Shown here: piece after piece, positions 1-8,983 of the stretch
How positions within the stretch are numbered: position 1 is the stretch's first letter
Layout of the letters: every line of letters begins with the position of its first letter
Source of the DNA: Bacteroidales bacterium
GTDB taxonomy: Bacteria; Bacteroidota; Bacteroidia; Bacteroidales; GCA-2748055
DNA: 64,000 nucleotides
Assembly (NCBI GenBank): GCA_016936975.1
Contig: JAFGWU010000071.1
Location: forward strand, 1 to 64,000
Direction of reading: 5' to 3'
The notes under the pieces: model-generated
Databases searched by the model: none
The model's input: only the letters and a program-made list of their open reading frames with translations
Told to the model about the DNA's origin: nothing
Made by a program: the position numbers and the translations under genes

Positions 1-160
1 CTTTACCCGGCGGTTCGTCATATACTAAAGCAGTCGTAAGATATCATCCCGTTACAGGCAGTAATGTTCCCCTTCGCGGGGTTACATCTGCCATGACTGC
101 ACGGTTGATAAACCCTCTGCAGAACGATGATACAGAATCCTGATACCGGGGGTGTACAAA

Positions 161-263
161 TACCCCCTCTCCAGTCTCCCCCTTGAAGGGGGAGATGTCT
201 GAGCAACCTGATAATCAAGATTATTGAATACATAAGAAAATGGTTGCGAAGACAGAGGGGGTA
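161..263. repeat. Composite inverted-repeat element, about 100 bp
   Basis: A 10-bp arm TACCCCCTCT at 161-170 is matched exactly by its reverse complement at 254-263. Inside lies a 21-bp near-perfect palindrome at 175-195 (arms TCTCCCCCTT and AAGGGGGAGA around one base). Upstream, GGGGGT and ACCCCC near 147-166 can form an alternative hairpin. C-run/G-run palindromes of this kind are familiar as dispersed intergenic repeats in Bacteroidota genomes. No second copy was noticed in this window, so repetition itself is inferred. Confidence 0.5.
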
Positions 264-301
264 TCATAATCCTGCAATGAATGGTTCACTTATTATAAAT
301 T

Positions 302-314
302 GAAACCTGGTTTC
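302..314. promoter_or_regulatory. Perfect 13-bp palindrome, candidate operator
   Basis: GAAACC and GGTTTC flank one central base, 57 bp before the lgt start codon. A GntR/UTRA regulator is encoded in the same operon, so autoregulation through this site is a reasonable guess. The sequence does not match the common GntR-HutC consensus that I know, so the link to that regulator is inference only. Confidence 0.3.
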
Positions 315-371
315 TCCAGACCTTTCATTTTCGGACATCCCCAATAGGGAATATACACCAGAATCCGTCGA

Positions 372-1217
372 ATGATTTTCAGTTACATCACATGGAATGC
401 GGGGCCGGTCCTGTTTAAGCTGGGAGCGATGTCAATCCGCTGGTATTCGGTCTTCCTGGTGCTTAGCTTCTATGTGAGTTACCGTTTCATGATGCACATT
501 TACGAGTCCGAGGGAAAATCAAAAGAGACGGTTCTCTCCTACGGCCTGTTTATCCTGGCCGGCTTATTCCTCGGCGGCCGCCTCATGCACTGCCTGGCCT
601 ACGAACCCGAATATTACCTTCAGCACCCCTGGGATATCATCAGGCCGTGGCGCGGCAGGCTGGGTCAGAACGCAGTGTTCACGGGATACAGGGGCATGTC
701 GGGACACGGCTCGGCCATCGGCATTGTTCTGGGCATCGTTTTGAATGCGGTCCGAACCCGCACCTCCATGATCTGGATGCTGGACCGGATCGCGATGTTC
801 GGTCCTCTCATCGGTTTTTTCGTGAGAATCGGCAATTTTTTCAATTCAGAGATCCTCGGTAAGCCTTCCGGGCTCCCCTGGGCGATCCTGTTCGCGCGGG
901 TTGACCCGATCCCGAGGCACCCCGTCCAGCTCTATGAGTCGCTGACCTACCTGGTGATTTTTATTTTCAGTTACCACTATTATAAAAAACACCGGGGGAC
1001 AGAAAAACCGGGATCCATCCTTGGGCTGGTCCTGATCCTGGTTTATACCGCACGCTTCCTGCTGGAGTTTTTCAAGGCCCCGCAATCGGATGTGGAAGCG
1101 CAACTGCTCCTTAACATGGGTCAGATACTCAGCATCCCCATGATCCTGATCGGGTTGATCCTGTTTTTCAGGCCCGTTAAAAGAAAACCCGGCAGGGAAA
1201 CCGCTCAGCAACCATGA
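372..1217 (+). CDS. lgt: Prolipoprotein diacylglyceryl transferase paralogue (operon-linked)
   Basis: An integral inner-membrane enzyme of 281 residues that transfers diacylglycerol from phosphatidylglycerol to the lipobox cysteine of pre-lipoproteins. Conserved family residues are visible: His112 in a GHGSAIG segment, Arg152, Asn155 and Glu160 in RIGNFFNSE, and Arg228 in YTARFLLEFF. It shares MIF-YITWN and the overall layout with the second lgt at 53244 but carries about 12 extra residues before the catalytic histidine. It is the first gene of a 12-gene glycan operon and its TGA overlaps the next ATG (ATGA), implying translational coupling. The catalytic residues look intact, so it is probably active. 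Whether it serves only the SusD and glycosidase lipoproteins made downstream is an inference. Confidence 0.92.
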   Translation: MIFSYITWNAGPVLFKLGAMSIRWYSVFLVLSFYVSYRFMMHIYESEGKSKETVLSYGLFILAGLFLGGRLMHCLAYEPEYYLQHPWDIIRPWRGRLGQNAVFTGYRGMSGHGSAIGIVLGIVLNAVRTRTSMIWMLDRIAMFGPLIGFFVRIGNFFNSEILGKPSGLPWAILFARVDPIPRHPVQLYESLTYLVIFIFSYHYYKKHRGTEKPGSILGLVLILVYTARFLLEFFKAPQSDVEAQLLLNMGQILSIPMILIGLILFFRPVKRKPGRETAQQP

Positions 1218-2569
1218 TGATGCGTACCATAACAACCATATTATTGATCGCTCTGCCCCTTTCCCTGGAGGCCATCGATCCCGACACCGCCTTCAACAGG
1301 CTGTTCCGCCAGGATATTGGCGGGTGGATCGCCGCTGATGCCACCTATTCGATCCATCTGCCCGACGGAAGAACCCTCTGGCTGTTCGGGGATACCTTCA
1401 TAGGAGAGGTGGAAGGGGTGGCCATCCGAAACGGTTCCGCATTCATCAGGAACAGCGCGGTCATCCAGGAAAACAGCGAACTTATGACCCTCCACGGGGG
1501 GACCCCTGAAGCCCCGGACGATTTCATCAAAACAGACAATCCCGACTCCACCTGGTACTGGCCGGAGCATGGCATCGTCGACCGGGATACCCTGAGGATC
1601 CTTCTGGGAAAGTTCCGTCATGAGGATAACGGCACCCCGGGTTTCGATTTTGCCCAGGCCGGCAATGACATCGCCAGCTTCAGCTGGCCGGACCTGGAGT
1701 TCATCAGGACGGAACCTGTTATGGCGCATGCCATCAATGGGGTAACTTACGGTGACCGTGTTCTGACAGATTCAGATACCATTTATATCTATGGCCGCCG
1801 AAGCGACACGGCAAGTTACAACATTCCCTATCCCCATGTCGCCAGGACCACCGGGGGAAATTTCATGAACCAGGCGGCATGGGAGTTTTTCGACGGATCC
1901 GGATGGTCGCCCGATCCCGAAGACTCGAGAAGAATCCATGACTTCCAGGTTTCCCAGCAGTACAGCGTCAGCACCTACCGCGGAAAATACATCCTGCTCA
2001 CCCAGGACATCTGGCTTTCACCCGATATCTATACCTTCGTATCCGATTCGCCCGTCGGCCCCTGGAGAAACAAAACGAAAATCTATACCACCCCCGAAAC
2101 CGGGGGAACCACCTTCACCTACAACGCCTGGGCCCACCCCCAGTTCAATAAGCAGAACGAACTGCTGGTTTCCTATAATGTGAACGGGGATTTCTGGTCC
2201 ATCTTTTCCAATGTCGAGCTGTACCGGCCCAGGTTCATCAGGGTTCCCTATATGAACCTCTCCTATGAATTCTGGCCGAATCAGATTGAGGATCTGCCGC
2301 GCCGGGAAACGGAAATCAGGGTATGGCCGAACCCTGCAGGGAACTATACAAAACTCATCGTGAAGGCGGCTCCGGGATCAACGATCTCCTGGCAGCTGAT
2401 GGATGGTATGGGACGGCTGATTGATAACCGGACCGGGAAGTTGACAGCCGGGGAAGTTAATGAGTTCCCGATCCCGCTGGAGGATCTGGCGGATGGGATT
2501 TACTATCTCCGGTTTTCCGGGTTGCACCGGCAGGAAACCCTGCGCATCATTAAATCCAGCAACTATTAA
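1214..2569 (+). CDS. Secreted DUF4185/DUF5005-like beta-propeller protein with T9SS sorting domain
   Basis: A 451-residue exported protein of unknown biochemical function. An N-terminal signal peptide is followed by a propeller-like region (about 20-360) with the hallmark DGRTLWLFGDTFIG and later YRPRFIRVP, as in DUF4185/DUF5005-type proteins often found beside glycoside hydrolases. Residues from about 367 (VWPNPAGNYTKL) to the end form a typical T9SS type A sorting domain, so the protein should be delivered to the cell surface or medium. It is clearly homologous to the lipoprotein at 14322, which lacks the sorting domain. The start overlaps the end of lgt by 4 nt. A role in recognising or cutting mannose-rich glycans is suggested by context only. 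Confidence 0.8.
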   Translation: MMMRTITTILLIALPLSLEAIDPDTAFNRLFRQDIGGWIAADATYSIHLPDGRTLWLFGDTFIGEVEGVAIRNGSAFIRNSAVIQENSELMTLHGGTPEAPDDFIKTDNPDSTWYWPEHGIVDRDTLRILLGKFRHEDNGTPGFDFAQAGNDIASFSWPDLEFIRTEPVMAHAINGVTYGDRVLTDSDTIYIYGRRSDTASYNIPYPHVARTTGGNFMNQAAWEFFDGSGWSPDPEDSRRIHDFQVSQQYSVSTYRGKYILLTQDIWLSPDIYTFVSDSPVGPWRNKTKIYTTPETGGTTFTYNAWAHPQFNKQNELLVSYNVNGDFWSIFSNVELYRPRFIRVPYMNLSYEFWPNQIEDLPRRETEIRVWPNPAGNYTKLIVKAAPGSTISWQLMDGMGRLIDNRTGKLTAGEVNEFPIPLEDLADGIYYLRFSGLHRQETLRIIKSSNY

Positions 2570-2585
2570 ATATCAATAAATTCTA

Positions 2586-5500
2586 ATGCAAACAGGCATG
2601 AAAAGGGATCTCAGGATTATCAGGGCTGAACACCGGCCGGGATGGATGCCCGTCGTCGGTTTCATGGTTCTCATCTGCTTCCTGCTAATGGGCAGCAACG
2701 CCGAAATCCGGGCACAGGAAAAAGTGACCATCACGGGTCATGTGGTGGACAGGCTCACCGGTGAGCCGCTTCCCGGAATCAGTATTCTTGAAAAAGGCAC
2801 CGGCAACGGCACCATTACGGGTGTCGACGGAAACTACACCATCACGGTCAACCGTGGTGCGACCCTGCTGTTTTCGTTCGTGGGAATGAAAACAAAAGTG
2901 ATGAAAACAGATGGCCTGACCGCGATCGACCTGGAGATGGAGGAGGACATTATCGGGCTCGAGGAGGTGGTGGCCATCGGGTACGGGAGCGTGAAAAAGA
3001 GTGACCTTACCGGCGCCGTCGGTTCGGTGGATGTGGAGGAGATCATGAAAAATCCCGTTACCTCCCTCGACCAGTCGCTCCAGGGCAGGGTGGCCGGTGT
3101 GCAGGTCGTACAGCTATCGGCACAGCCGGGCGGTACGGCCCTCTTCCGGGTACGCGGCGGGAACTCCATCTACGCGGGAAACGAGCCCCTCTACGTCATC
3201 GACGGCATGCAGGTCAATTCCAACGAGAACCTGTCGTGGCTCAGTGCTCCCACGATCAATGCATTGAGCTCACTGAACCCCAGTGATATCGAATCCGTGG
3301 AGATCCTCAAGGATGCTTCCGCAACCTCCATTTACGGTGCCAAGGGGGCCAACGGTGTGGTGCTGATCACCACCAAAAGAGGGAAAGCAGGGAGTGATAA
3401 GATCCGTTTTGAGGCCTATTACGGAATGCAGAAAATGACCAGAAGGATCGAGGTGATGAATGCCACCGATTATGCCATCCTGTTTGATGAAGCCGGACGG
3501 AACGCCGCTGAAGACAACGGCATGGCCTACACCCCGAGTTACCCCGATCCCGAATCGCTGGGAGAGGGCACCGACTGGCAGGATATGATTTACAGAACCG
3601 CCCCCACGCAGAACTACCAGCTCAGCTTCTCCGGGGGCAATGAGAGGACCCGGTACGCTATTTCAACGAACTTCTACGATCAGAAGGGGATCATCATCGG
3701 CTCCGATTTCCGCCGTTACTCCTTCAGGACCAATATCGATCACCAGGTGAAAGAGCGGCTCAATGTAGGAACCAGCTTTACCGCCAATAAGACCCTGGCC
3801 CATACGGTCGGTTCCGCCACACAGGCCGGATTCTTTCCCGGAGTGGTAAATACGGCCCTGACCTTCAGCCCGGTCCTTCCGGTCAGGGATTCCACGGGAC
3901 AGTACACCATCAGGGATCCCGAGGCCGATGCCTGGCTGGATAACCCGGTGGCCGTCACCCGTGAGGTGACCTCCATTGACAATACCTTCAAGCTGGTGGG
4001 GAACCTTTATGCCAATTACACCATTATGAAAGGACTGAAACTGAATGTCTCGCTGGGCATAGACCGGTACCAGAACACACAGGATTATTACAACCCGTCC
4101 ATCACCTATTCCGGTTCATTCAACGGCGGACAGGCAAGATATTCCCCCACGGAATTCAATACCCTGCTCAACGAGAATACCCTGAACTACTCCAGGGAGT
4201 TCGGGAAGCACCGCCTCGACCTGCTTGGCGGATTTACCTATCAGAAAAGAGATAGCCGCACCTTTGCGGAAATTGTGACCGGCTTTCCGAATGACCGGCT
4301 GGAGCATTACGGGATTGCCATTGCAGAAGATTTCCCAAGCATATACACGGGATTCAGCGAGGAGGCCCTCATTTCATACCTTGGCCGCATCAACTACAGC
4401 TTCAGCGACAGGTACCTGGCTACCGTAACCCACCGGATTGACGGTTCCTCCAAATTCGGTCCCAACAACCGTTTTGGCCACTTCCCCTCGATCGCCCTCG
4501 CCTGGCGTCTGAGCTCCGAACCGTTCATGGAGAATATCGAATCGGTTTACAGCATGAAACTCCGGGCAAGCCTCGGAACCAGCGGGAACGACGCCATACC
4601 GAATTATCTCTTTATCCCCACCATGACGACCGGTAATTACGCTTTCAACAATACCGGCCCGGTAACAGGCTACTATCAGGCCGTAACAGGTAATGATGAC
4701 CTGAAATGGGAGACCACCCGCCAGCTGGACATCGGTATGGACCTGGCCTTCTTCAGCGGACGGCTCTCCCTGGTGGCCGATTATTACAATAAATACACCT
4801 ACGACATGCTCTACTATGCAGAGGTCCCCTATATCTCGGGGTTCAGCAATGCCATGGTCAATGTCGGCTCCATGGTCAACAACGGGATGGAGTTCACGCT
4901 AAACACGGTGAATTTCACGGGGGCCTTCAACTGGAATACCGATTTCAGCATCAGTTTCAATAAAAGCCGGGTTACCGACCTTAACAACAACAACGCCACC
5001 TACATCAGCGATGATACCTATAAGCTGAAAATCGGCTACTGGTCGATCATCGATGTGGGTGAGGAGATCGGCAGTTTCTATGGCCTGGAATCCGACGGGA
5101 TCTGGCAGCTCGGGGAGGAGGAAACCGCCGCCCTCTATGGTGCCAGACCGGGAGATTTCAAGTATGTGGACCAGGACGGGGATTTCGATATTGACAACGA
5201 AGACCGGAAGATCATCGGCCATGCCCAGCCCGATTTCTTCTGGAGCCTTAACAATACCCTCTCCTTCAAAGGCATTGAGCTGAGCTTTTATTTCCAGGGT
5301 GTTCAGGGCAACGATATTCTCAACAGCAACCGTTTTGAGCTGGAATCGGCAAACGGGAAATCGAATGCTTCCATCGCCCTGCTGGACCGATGGACCCCCG
5401 ATAACCCGAGCAACCTCTACCCGAGGGCAAACCGGAATGCCGATTACCTCCGGATGTCGGACCGGTATCTCGAAGATGGTTCCTATGTGAGGCTTCAGCT

Positions 5501-5723
5501 GGTAACCCTGGCCTATGATCTTCCCGCGCGCCTGACCAGGCGGCTTAAAATGAGCCAATCAAGGATCTACCTGTCCGGAAAGAACCTGCTGACATTTACC
5601 GATTACTCCGGTTTTGATCCTGAAGTCGGAAGATTCGGAACCTCCAACATCCGGCAGGGATACGACCTGGGCGGATATCCGAGTGCCCGGACGGTACTGC
5701 TGGGAATAAGCATCGAATTTTAA
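2586..5723 (+). CDS. SusC-like TonB-dependent receptor (mannoside locus)
   Basis: An outer-membrane transporter of 1045 residues for oligosaccharides, energised by TonB-ExbBD. A signal sequence ends near the AQEKVTITG junction. A carboxypeptidase-regulatory-like domain (about 47-125, GHVVDRLTGEPLPGIS) precedes the plug, which carries the SusC hallmark VAIGYGSVKKSDLTGAVGSV, and then a long beta-barrel ending in aromatic IEF, as expected for outer-membrane insertion. The stop codon overlaps an ATG of the SusD gene, and the pair should form a pedal-bin complex. Its substrate is inferred to be alpha-mannosides because GH92, a PMI-type isomerase and a sugar kinase follow in the same operon. An ATG at codon 5 is an alternative start. 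Confidence 0.95.
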   Translation: MQTGMKRDLRIIRAEHRPGWMPVVGFMVLICFLLMGSNAEIRAQEKVTITGHVVDRLTGEPLPGISILEKGTGNGTITGVDGNYTITVNRGATLLFSFVGMKTKVMKTDGLTAIDLEMEEDIIGLEEVVAIGYGSVKKSDLTGAVGSVDVEEIMKNPVTSLDQSLQGRVAGVQVVQLSAQPGGTALFRVRGGNSIYAGNEPLYVIDGMQVNSNENLSWLSAPTINALSSLNPSDIESVEILKDASATSIYGAKGANGVVLITTKRGKAGSDKIRFEAYYGMQKMTRRIEVMNATDYAILFDEAGRNAAEDNGMAYTPSYPDPESLGEGTDWQDMIYRTAPTQNYQLSFSGGNERTRYAISTNFYDQKGIIIGSDFRRYSFRTNIDHQVKERLNVGTSFTANKTLAHTVGSATQAGFFPGVVNTALTFSPVLPVRDSTGQYTIRDPEADAWLDNPVAVTREVTSIDNTFKLVGNLYANYTIMKGLKLNVSLGIDRYQNTQDYYNPSITYSGSFNGGQARYSPTEFNTLLNENTLNYSREFGKHRLDLLGGFTYQKRDSRTFAEIVTGFPNDRLEHYGIAIAEDFPSIYTGFSEEALISYLGRINYSFSDRYLATVTHRIDGSSKFGPNNRFGHFPSIALAWRLSSEPFMENIESVYSMKLRASLGTSGNDAIPNYLFIPTMTTGNYAFNNTGPVTGYYQAVTGNDDLKWETTRQLDIGMDLAFFSGRLSLVADYYNKYTYDMLYYAEVPYISGFSNAMVNVGSMVNNGMEFTLNTVNFTGAFNWNTDFSISFNKSRVTDLNNNNATYISDDTYKLKIGYWSIIDVGEEIGSFYGLESDGIWQLGEEETAALYGARPGDFKYVDQDGDFDIDNEDRKIIGHAQPDFFWSLNNTLSFKGIELSFYFQGVQGNDILNSNRFELESANGKSNASIALLDRWTPDNPSNLYPRANRNADYLRMSDRYLEDGSYVRLQLVTLAYDLPARLTRRLKMSQSRIYLSGKNLLTFTDYSGFDPEVGRFGTSNIRQGYDLGGYPSARTVLLGISIEF

Positions 5724-5746
5724 TGGACCCGGTAAAAAACATGATC

Positions 5747-7195
5747 ATGAAAAAAGTAACCATAATCCTGACTTTACTTATCGCTGTGTTAACCGCCTGT
5801 GAGGAATCCCTGAACTTTGAAGTGAAGGACAAAGTGACCCTGGAGAACTATTTTCAGAATGCGGAAGACGCCGTCAGTTCGGTCAATGCCGTTTATGATG
5901 CCCTTGGCGATGTGGATCTTTACAATTCAACCCTCTGGCTGATCCAGGATATTGCCTCCGACGACTGCGATGCGCTGTCGACCTGGAACGATCCGAACGC
6001 CCACCAGCTGGACCGCTATACCCTTCAGCCAACAAACAATTACACGACCAACCTCTGGAAGGCTTCTTACCAGCTCATTTCCCGCAGTAACCTTTCCATC
6101 GCAAGAATCCCCGATATCGAAATGGATGAAGATCTGAAAAACCGGTTGTTCGGAGAAGCACGGTTCCTGAGGGCCCTTGGATATTTCAACCTGGTCCGTC
6201 TCTTTGGGGATGTACCCCTGGTCCTGACCCCCGAGTCGGACCTTGATAAATACCTGGTGCCCAGAACTGCCAGTGACTCCGTCTATGCACAGATCACCCG
6301 GGACCTGGATTTTGCCGCAGGTCACCTCCCCGAATCCTACAGCGGAAGCAATAAGGGGCGGGTCACAAAAGGAGCGGCCCTCGGGGTGCTGTCGAAGGTA
6401 TACCTGACCATTGAGGAGTGGGACCTCGCCGCACTGAACGCAAAGGCTGTGAAGGATATGGAGGAGCGGGGTGTGTACGGATTGTGGGATGATTATGCCG
6501 CCAATTTCAGGGAGGTGAACAAGAACGGAAAAGAATCGGTCTTTGAGGTACAGTTTTATACCGGGATGTTAACAGAAAACTGCAGGATTGTTATCAGCGG
6601 GTTGCCATCCATTTTTGCTTTCCCGGCCGGGGTCGGGATTATCCTTCCCACGGAGGACCTGCTGAACAGTTTTGAGCCCGGCGATCACCGCTACGAAAGC
6701 ACCTTCTTTTCGGAGTACAGCTATTTTGGGGTGAGCCGGTTTGATCCGCATATCTGGAAGCACTGGGACCAGGATGTATACCCGCCTGAGGAGACAGGCG
6801 AAAGTGGAGCCAACTTCCCGGTCATGCGTTATGCCGAGGTGCTGCTGATCTATGCAGAAGCCCTGAATGAAGCAAACAACGGACCCACTCCCGAGGCTTA
6901 TGATGCGGTGAACCGTGTAAGGTTCCGGGCCAGGAACGGGGATCCGCTGGTGTTGCCCGATCTTTCTGATCTCTCCTACGATGAATTCAGGGAGGCCGTT
7001 TGGAAAGAGAAGCGTTGCGAAACAGTCAATGAGGGTCATCGCTGGTTCGACCTGGTAAGAACCGGGCGGCTGGTTGAACGCGTGAAGGCCGCAAAGGGAA
7101 GCAAGGCCAATCCGCAGCCCCACAACACTGTGTTCCCCATCCCCCAGCGGGAAAGGGACCTGAATGATTACCTCAGCCAGAATGATAATTACTAA
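5747..7195 (+). CDS. SusD/RagB-family surface glycan-binding lipoprotein (mannoside locus)
   Basis: The partner of the preceding SusC. The open frame reaches back to an ATG at 5723 that overlaps the susC stop. The ATG at 5747 gives a normal lipoprotein signal (MKKVTIILTLLIAVLTAC), so this start is preferred; 5741 is also possible. After the lipidated Cys come EES, an acidic stretch consistent with surface export. TPR-like helices carry the family features FLRALGYFNLVRLFGDVPLV near residues 140-160 and the C-terminal block KEKRCETVNEGHRWFDLVRTGR. The usual ending with FPIPQRE is present. It should cap the SusC barrel and bind the imported oligosaccharide. Confidence 0.94.
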   Translation: MKKVTIILTLLIAVLTACEESLNFEVKDKVTLENYFQNAEDAVSSVNAVYDALGDVDLYNSTLWLIQDIASDDCDALSTWNDPNAHQLDRYTLQPTNNYTTNLWKASYQLISRSNLSIARIPDIEMDEDLKNRLFGEARFLRALGYFNLVRLFGDVPLVLTPESDLDKYLVPRTASDSVYAQITRDLDFAAGHLPESYSGSNKGRVTKGAALGVLSKVYLTIEEWDLAALNAKAVKDMEERGVYGLWDDYAANFREVNKNGKESVFEVQFYTGMLTENCRIVISGLPSIFAFPAGVGIILPTEDLLNSFEPGDHRYESTFFSEYSYFGVSRFDPHIWKHWDQDVYPPEETGESGANFPVMRYAEVLLIYAEALNEANNGPTPEAYDAVNRVRFRARNGDPLVLPDLSDLSYDEFREAVWKEKRCETVNEGHRWFDLVRTGRLVERVKAAKGSKANPQPHNTVFPIPQRERDLNDYLSQNDNY

Positions 7196-7210
7196 AAAGA
7201 ACCACTGCGT

Positions 7211-8968
7211 ATGCGGATGAAATCAAACTTTAATAAGAGACCGTTTGTTGCCGTGAAGGGCATGGAACATGCATGCCGTGAAGGATGGGATCAGGTTGCG
7301 GAAGAGATCCGGCTTTATTTGCAAAAGAGACCGGGCGCCCGAAAACGGATCGTGGTAGAAACCTACCAGGGTACCTTTTACGAAGAACTGCTGGAAAAAC
7401 TGAAATCCATCATTAAACCCGGTCTCTGCCTCGACACCTCCGGGATGCTTTTAAAAGAATCGGAAATCAGGCGGATTACCCGGCCGGATGTCACCGACGA
7501 CCGTATTTTTGGCTACATGACCCGCCTCAGAATGACAGACCTGCTGGACCCGGATAAGCTGGCTGAATACCGCAATCTGGCTGATGGGGGTGCACAAACC
7601 GTCCTGATATTTGGTTATGGGGCGGCCCTCGTCGTCCCTGATCCCGACCTTTTCATTTATGCCGACATGGCAAGGTGGGAGATACAGCTCCGTATGAGGG
7701 CCGGGAAGGTCGACAACCTGGGGATCCGGAACCGCGATGAGGGCATTGAGAAACAGTATAAGCGCGGGTTCTTCGTCGACTGGCGCATATGCGACCGTTT
7801 AAAAAAAGAGACTTTCTCCGAATGGGATTATGTGCTCGACACCAACGACCCGGAGATGCCAAAGCTGGTGAGCGCCGCAGCTTTCAGGCAGGGCCTGGAG
7901 CAGGCGGCCAGCCAACCCTTCAGCGTGGTCCCCTTCTTCGATCCCGGACCCTGGGGAGGGCAATGGATGAAGGATAAGTTTGACCTGGACCGGGAGGTGG
8001 AGAACTTCGCATGGTGTTTTAATTGTATCCCCGAGGAGAACAGCCTCCTGCTGGGTTTTGGGGATACCCGCTTTGAAACGCCTTCCATTAACCTCGTGTT
8101 TTTTCAGTCCAGGAAACTGCTGGGCGATCCGGTGCATGCCCGGTTCGGGGATGAGTTCCCGATCCGGTTCGACTACCTGGATACCATGCAGGGGGGTAAC
8201 CTGAGCCTCCAGGTGCACCCGCTCACAGCATATATCCAGGAACGGTTCGGAATGCATTATACACAGGATGAGAGTTATTATCTGCTGGATGCCGGTGAGG
8301 GAGGTTCCGTTTTCCTGGGCCTTAAACAGGGAGTGAATCCCGATGAAATGAAAAAGGAGCTCAAATATGCCGAGGCCAATGGCACCTCGTTCGACGTGCA
8401 TAAGCATGTCCAGAACTGGCCGGCAAAAAAGCACGACCATTTCCTCATCCCGGCAGGAACGGTACACTGCTCCGGTGCCAACAGTATGGTCCTCGAGATC
8501 AGCGCTACACCCTATATTTTTACCTTCAAACTGTACGACTGGCAACGGATGAACCTGGACGGCACGCCAAGGCCGATCAACGTGGACCACGGGCTGAACA
8601 ATATCCAGTGGGAAAGGACCACCGAATGGACCCGGAAAAACCTGGTCAACCGGGTCGAGACGATCGCTGAAGGGGACGGCTGGACGGAGGAAAGAACCGG
8701 ACTACACGAACGGGAGTTCATCGAAACCAGGCGCCACTGGTTCACGAAGGAGGTCCTGCACGACACCAGGGACGGGGTGAACGTGCTGACCCTGGTCGAA
8801 GGGGAAGAGATCGTGGTGAAAAGTCCCGGGAATGCTTTTGATCCTTTTGTGGTTCACTATGCAGAAACTTTTATCGTCCCCGCAGCTGTCGGGCAATACA
8901 CCATACAGCCCCATGGAGCGTCAGCAGGGAAGCAATGTGCCACCGTCAGAGCAAGCATAAGGGTTTAA
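7211..8968 (+). CDS. Class I mannose-6-phosphate isomerase-type enzyme with extra N-terminal domain
   Basis: The C-terminal part (about 230-585) is a cupin phosphomannose isomerase converting mannose-6-phosphate to fructose-6-phosphate. Zinc-ligand candidates are Gln334 and His336 (LQVHP), Glu354 (DESYYLL) and His419 (AGTVHCSG). The protein is much longer than the usual 300-400 residues because about 220 residues precede the cupin. That part contains VVETYQGTF, FGYGAAL, DLFIYADMARWEIQLRMR and FFVDWRICDRL, vaguely like a nucleoside- or phosphoribulokinase-type fold, but no P-loop is seen. It appears cytoplasmic, lacking a signal peptide. In this operon it fits after the ROK kinase, which would supply mannose-6-phosphate. 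The N-terminal function is unknown. Confidence 0.8.
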   Translation: MRMKSNFNKRPFVAVKGMEHACREGWDQVAEEIRLYLQKRPGARKRIVVETYQGTFYEELLEKLKSIIKPGLCLDTSGMLLKESEIRRITRPDVTDDRIFGYMTRLRMTDLLDPDKLAEYRNLADGGAQTVLIFGYGAALVVPDPDLFIYADMARWEIQLRMRAGKVDNLGIRNRDEGIEKQYKRGFFVDWRICDRLKKETFSEWDYVLDTNDPEMPKLVSAAAFRQGLEQAASQPFSVVPFFDPGPWGGQWMKDKFDLDREVENFAWCFNCIPEENSLLLGFGDTRFETPSINLVFFQSRKLLGDPVHARFGDEFPIRFDYLDTMQGGNLSLQVHPLTAYIQERFGMHYTQDESYYLLDAGEGGSVFLGLKQGVNPDEMKKELKYAEANGTSFDVHKHVQNWPAKKHDHFLIPAGTVHCSGANSMVLEISATPYIFTFKLYDWQRMNLDGTPRPINVDHGLNNIQWERTTEWTRKNLVNRVETIAEGDGWTEERTGLHEREFIETRRHWFTKEVLHDTRDGVNVLTLVEGEEIVVKSPGNAFDPFVVHYAETFIVPAAVGQYTIQPHGASAGKQCATVRASIRV

Positions 8969-8983
8969 TTTTAATAACAGGTT

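Larger units (their letters stand above)
1..371. other. Non-coding stretch upstream of the first operon
   Basis: No convincing complete gene is seen here. One plus-strand frame stays open from position 3 to a TGA at 141-143 and could be the last 46 codons of a gene that begins before the window, but the stretch is too short to assign. The region carries a composite inverted repeat (161-263), a small CCCC/GGGG hairpin near 68-80, and a 13-bp palindrome (302-314) close to the start of lgt. It probably holds the promoter of the 12-gene operon, although no clear TAnnTTTG box was found. Confidence 0.5.

Noticed and set aside
3-143. Plus-strand open frame that could be the tail of a gene from outside the window
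   Set aside because: Only 46 codons are open and no motif is recognised; an open stretch of this length is fairly common by chance.
18-267. Two minus-strand frames of 61-71 codons in the left intergenic region
   Set aside because: They run through the inverted repeat, have no ribosome site, and show no recognisable protein pattern.
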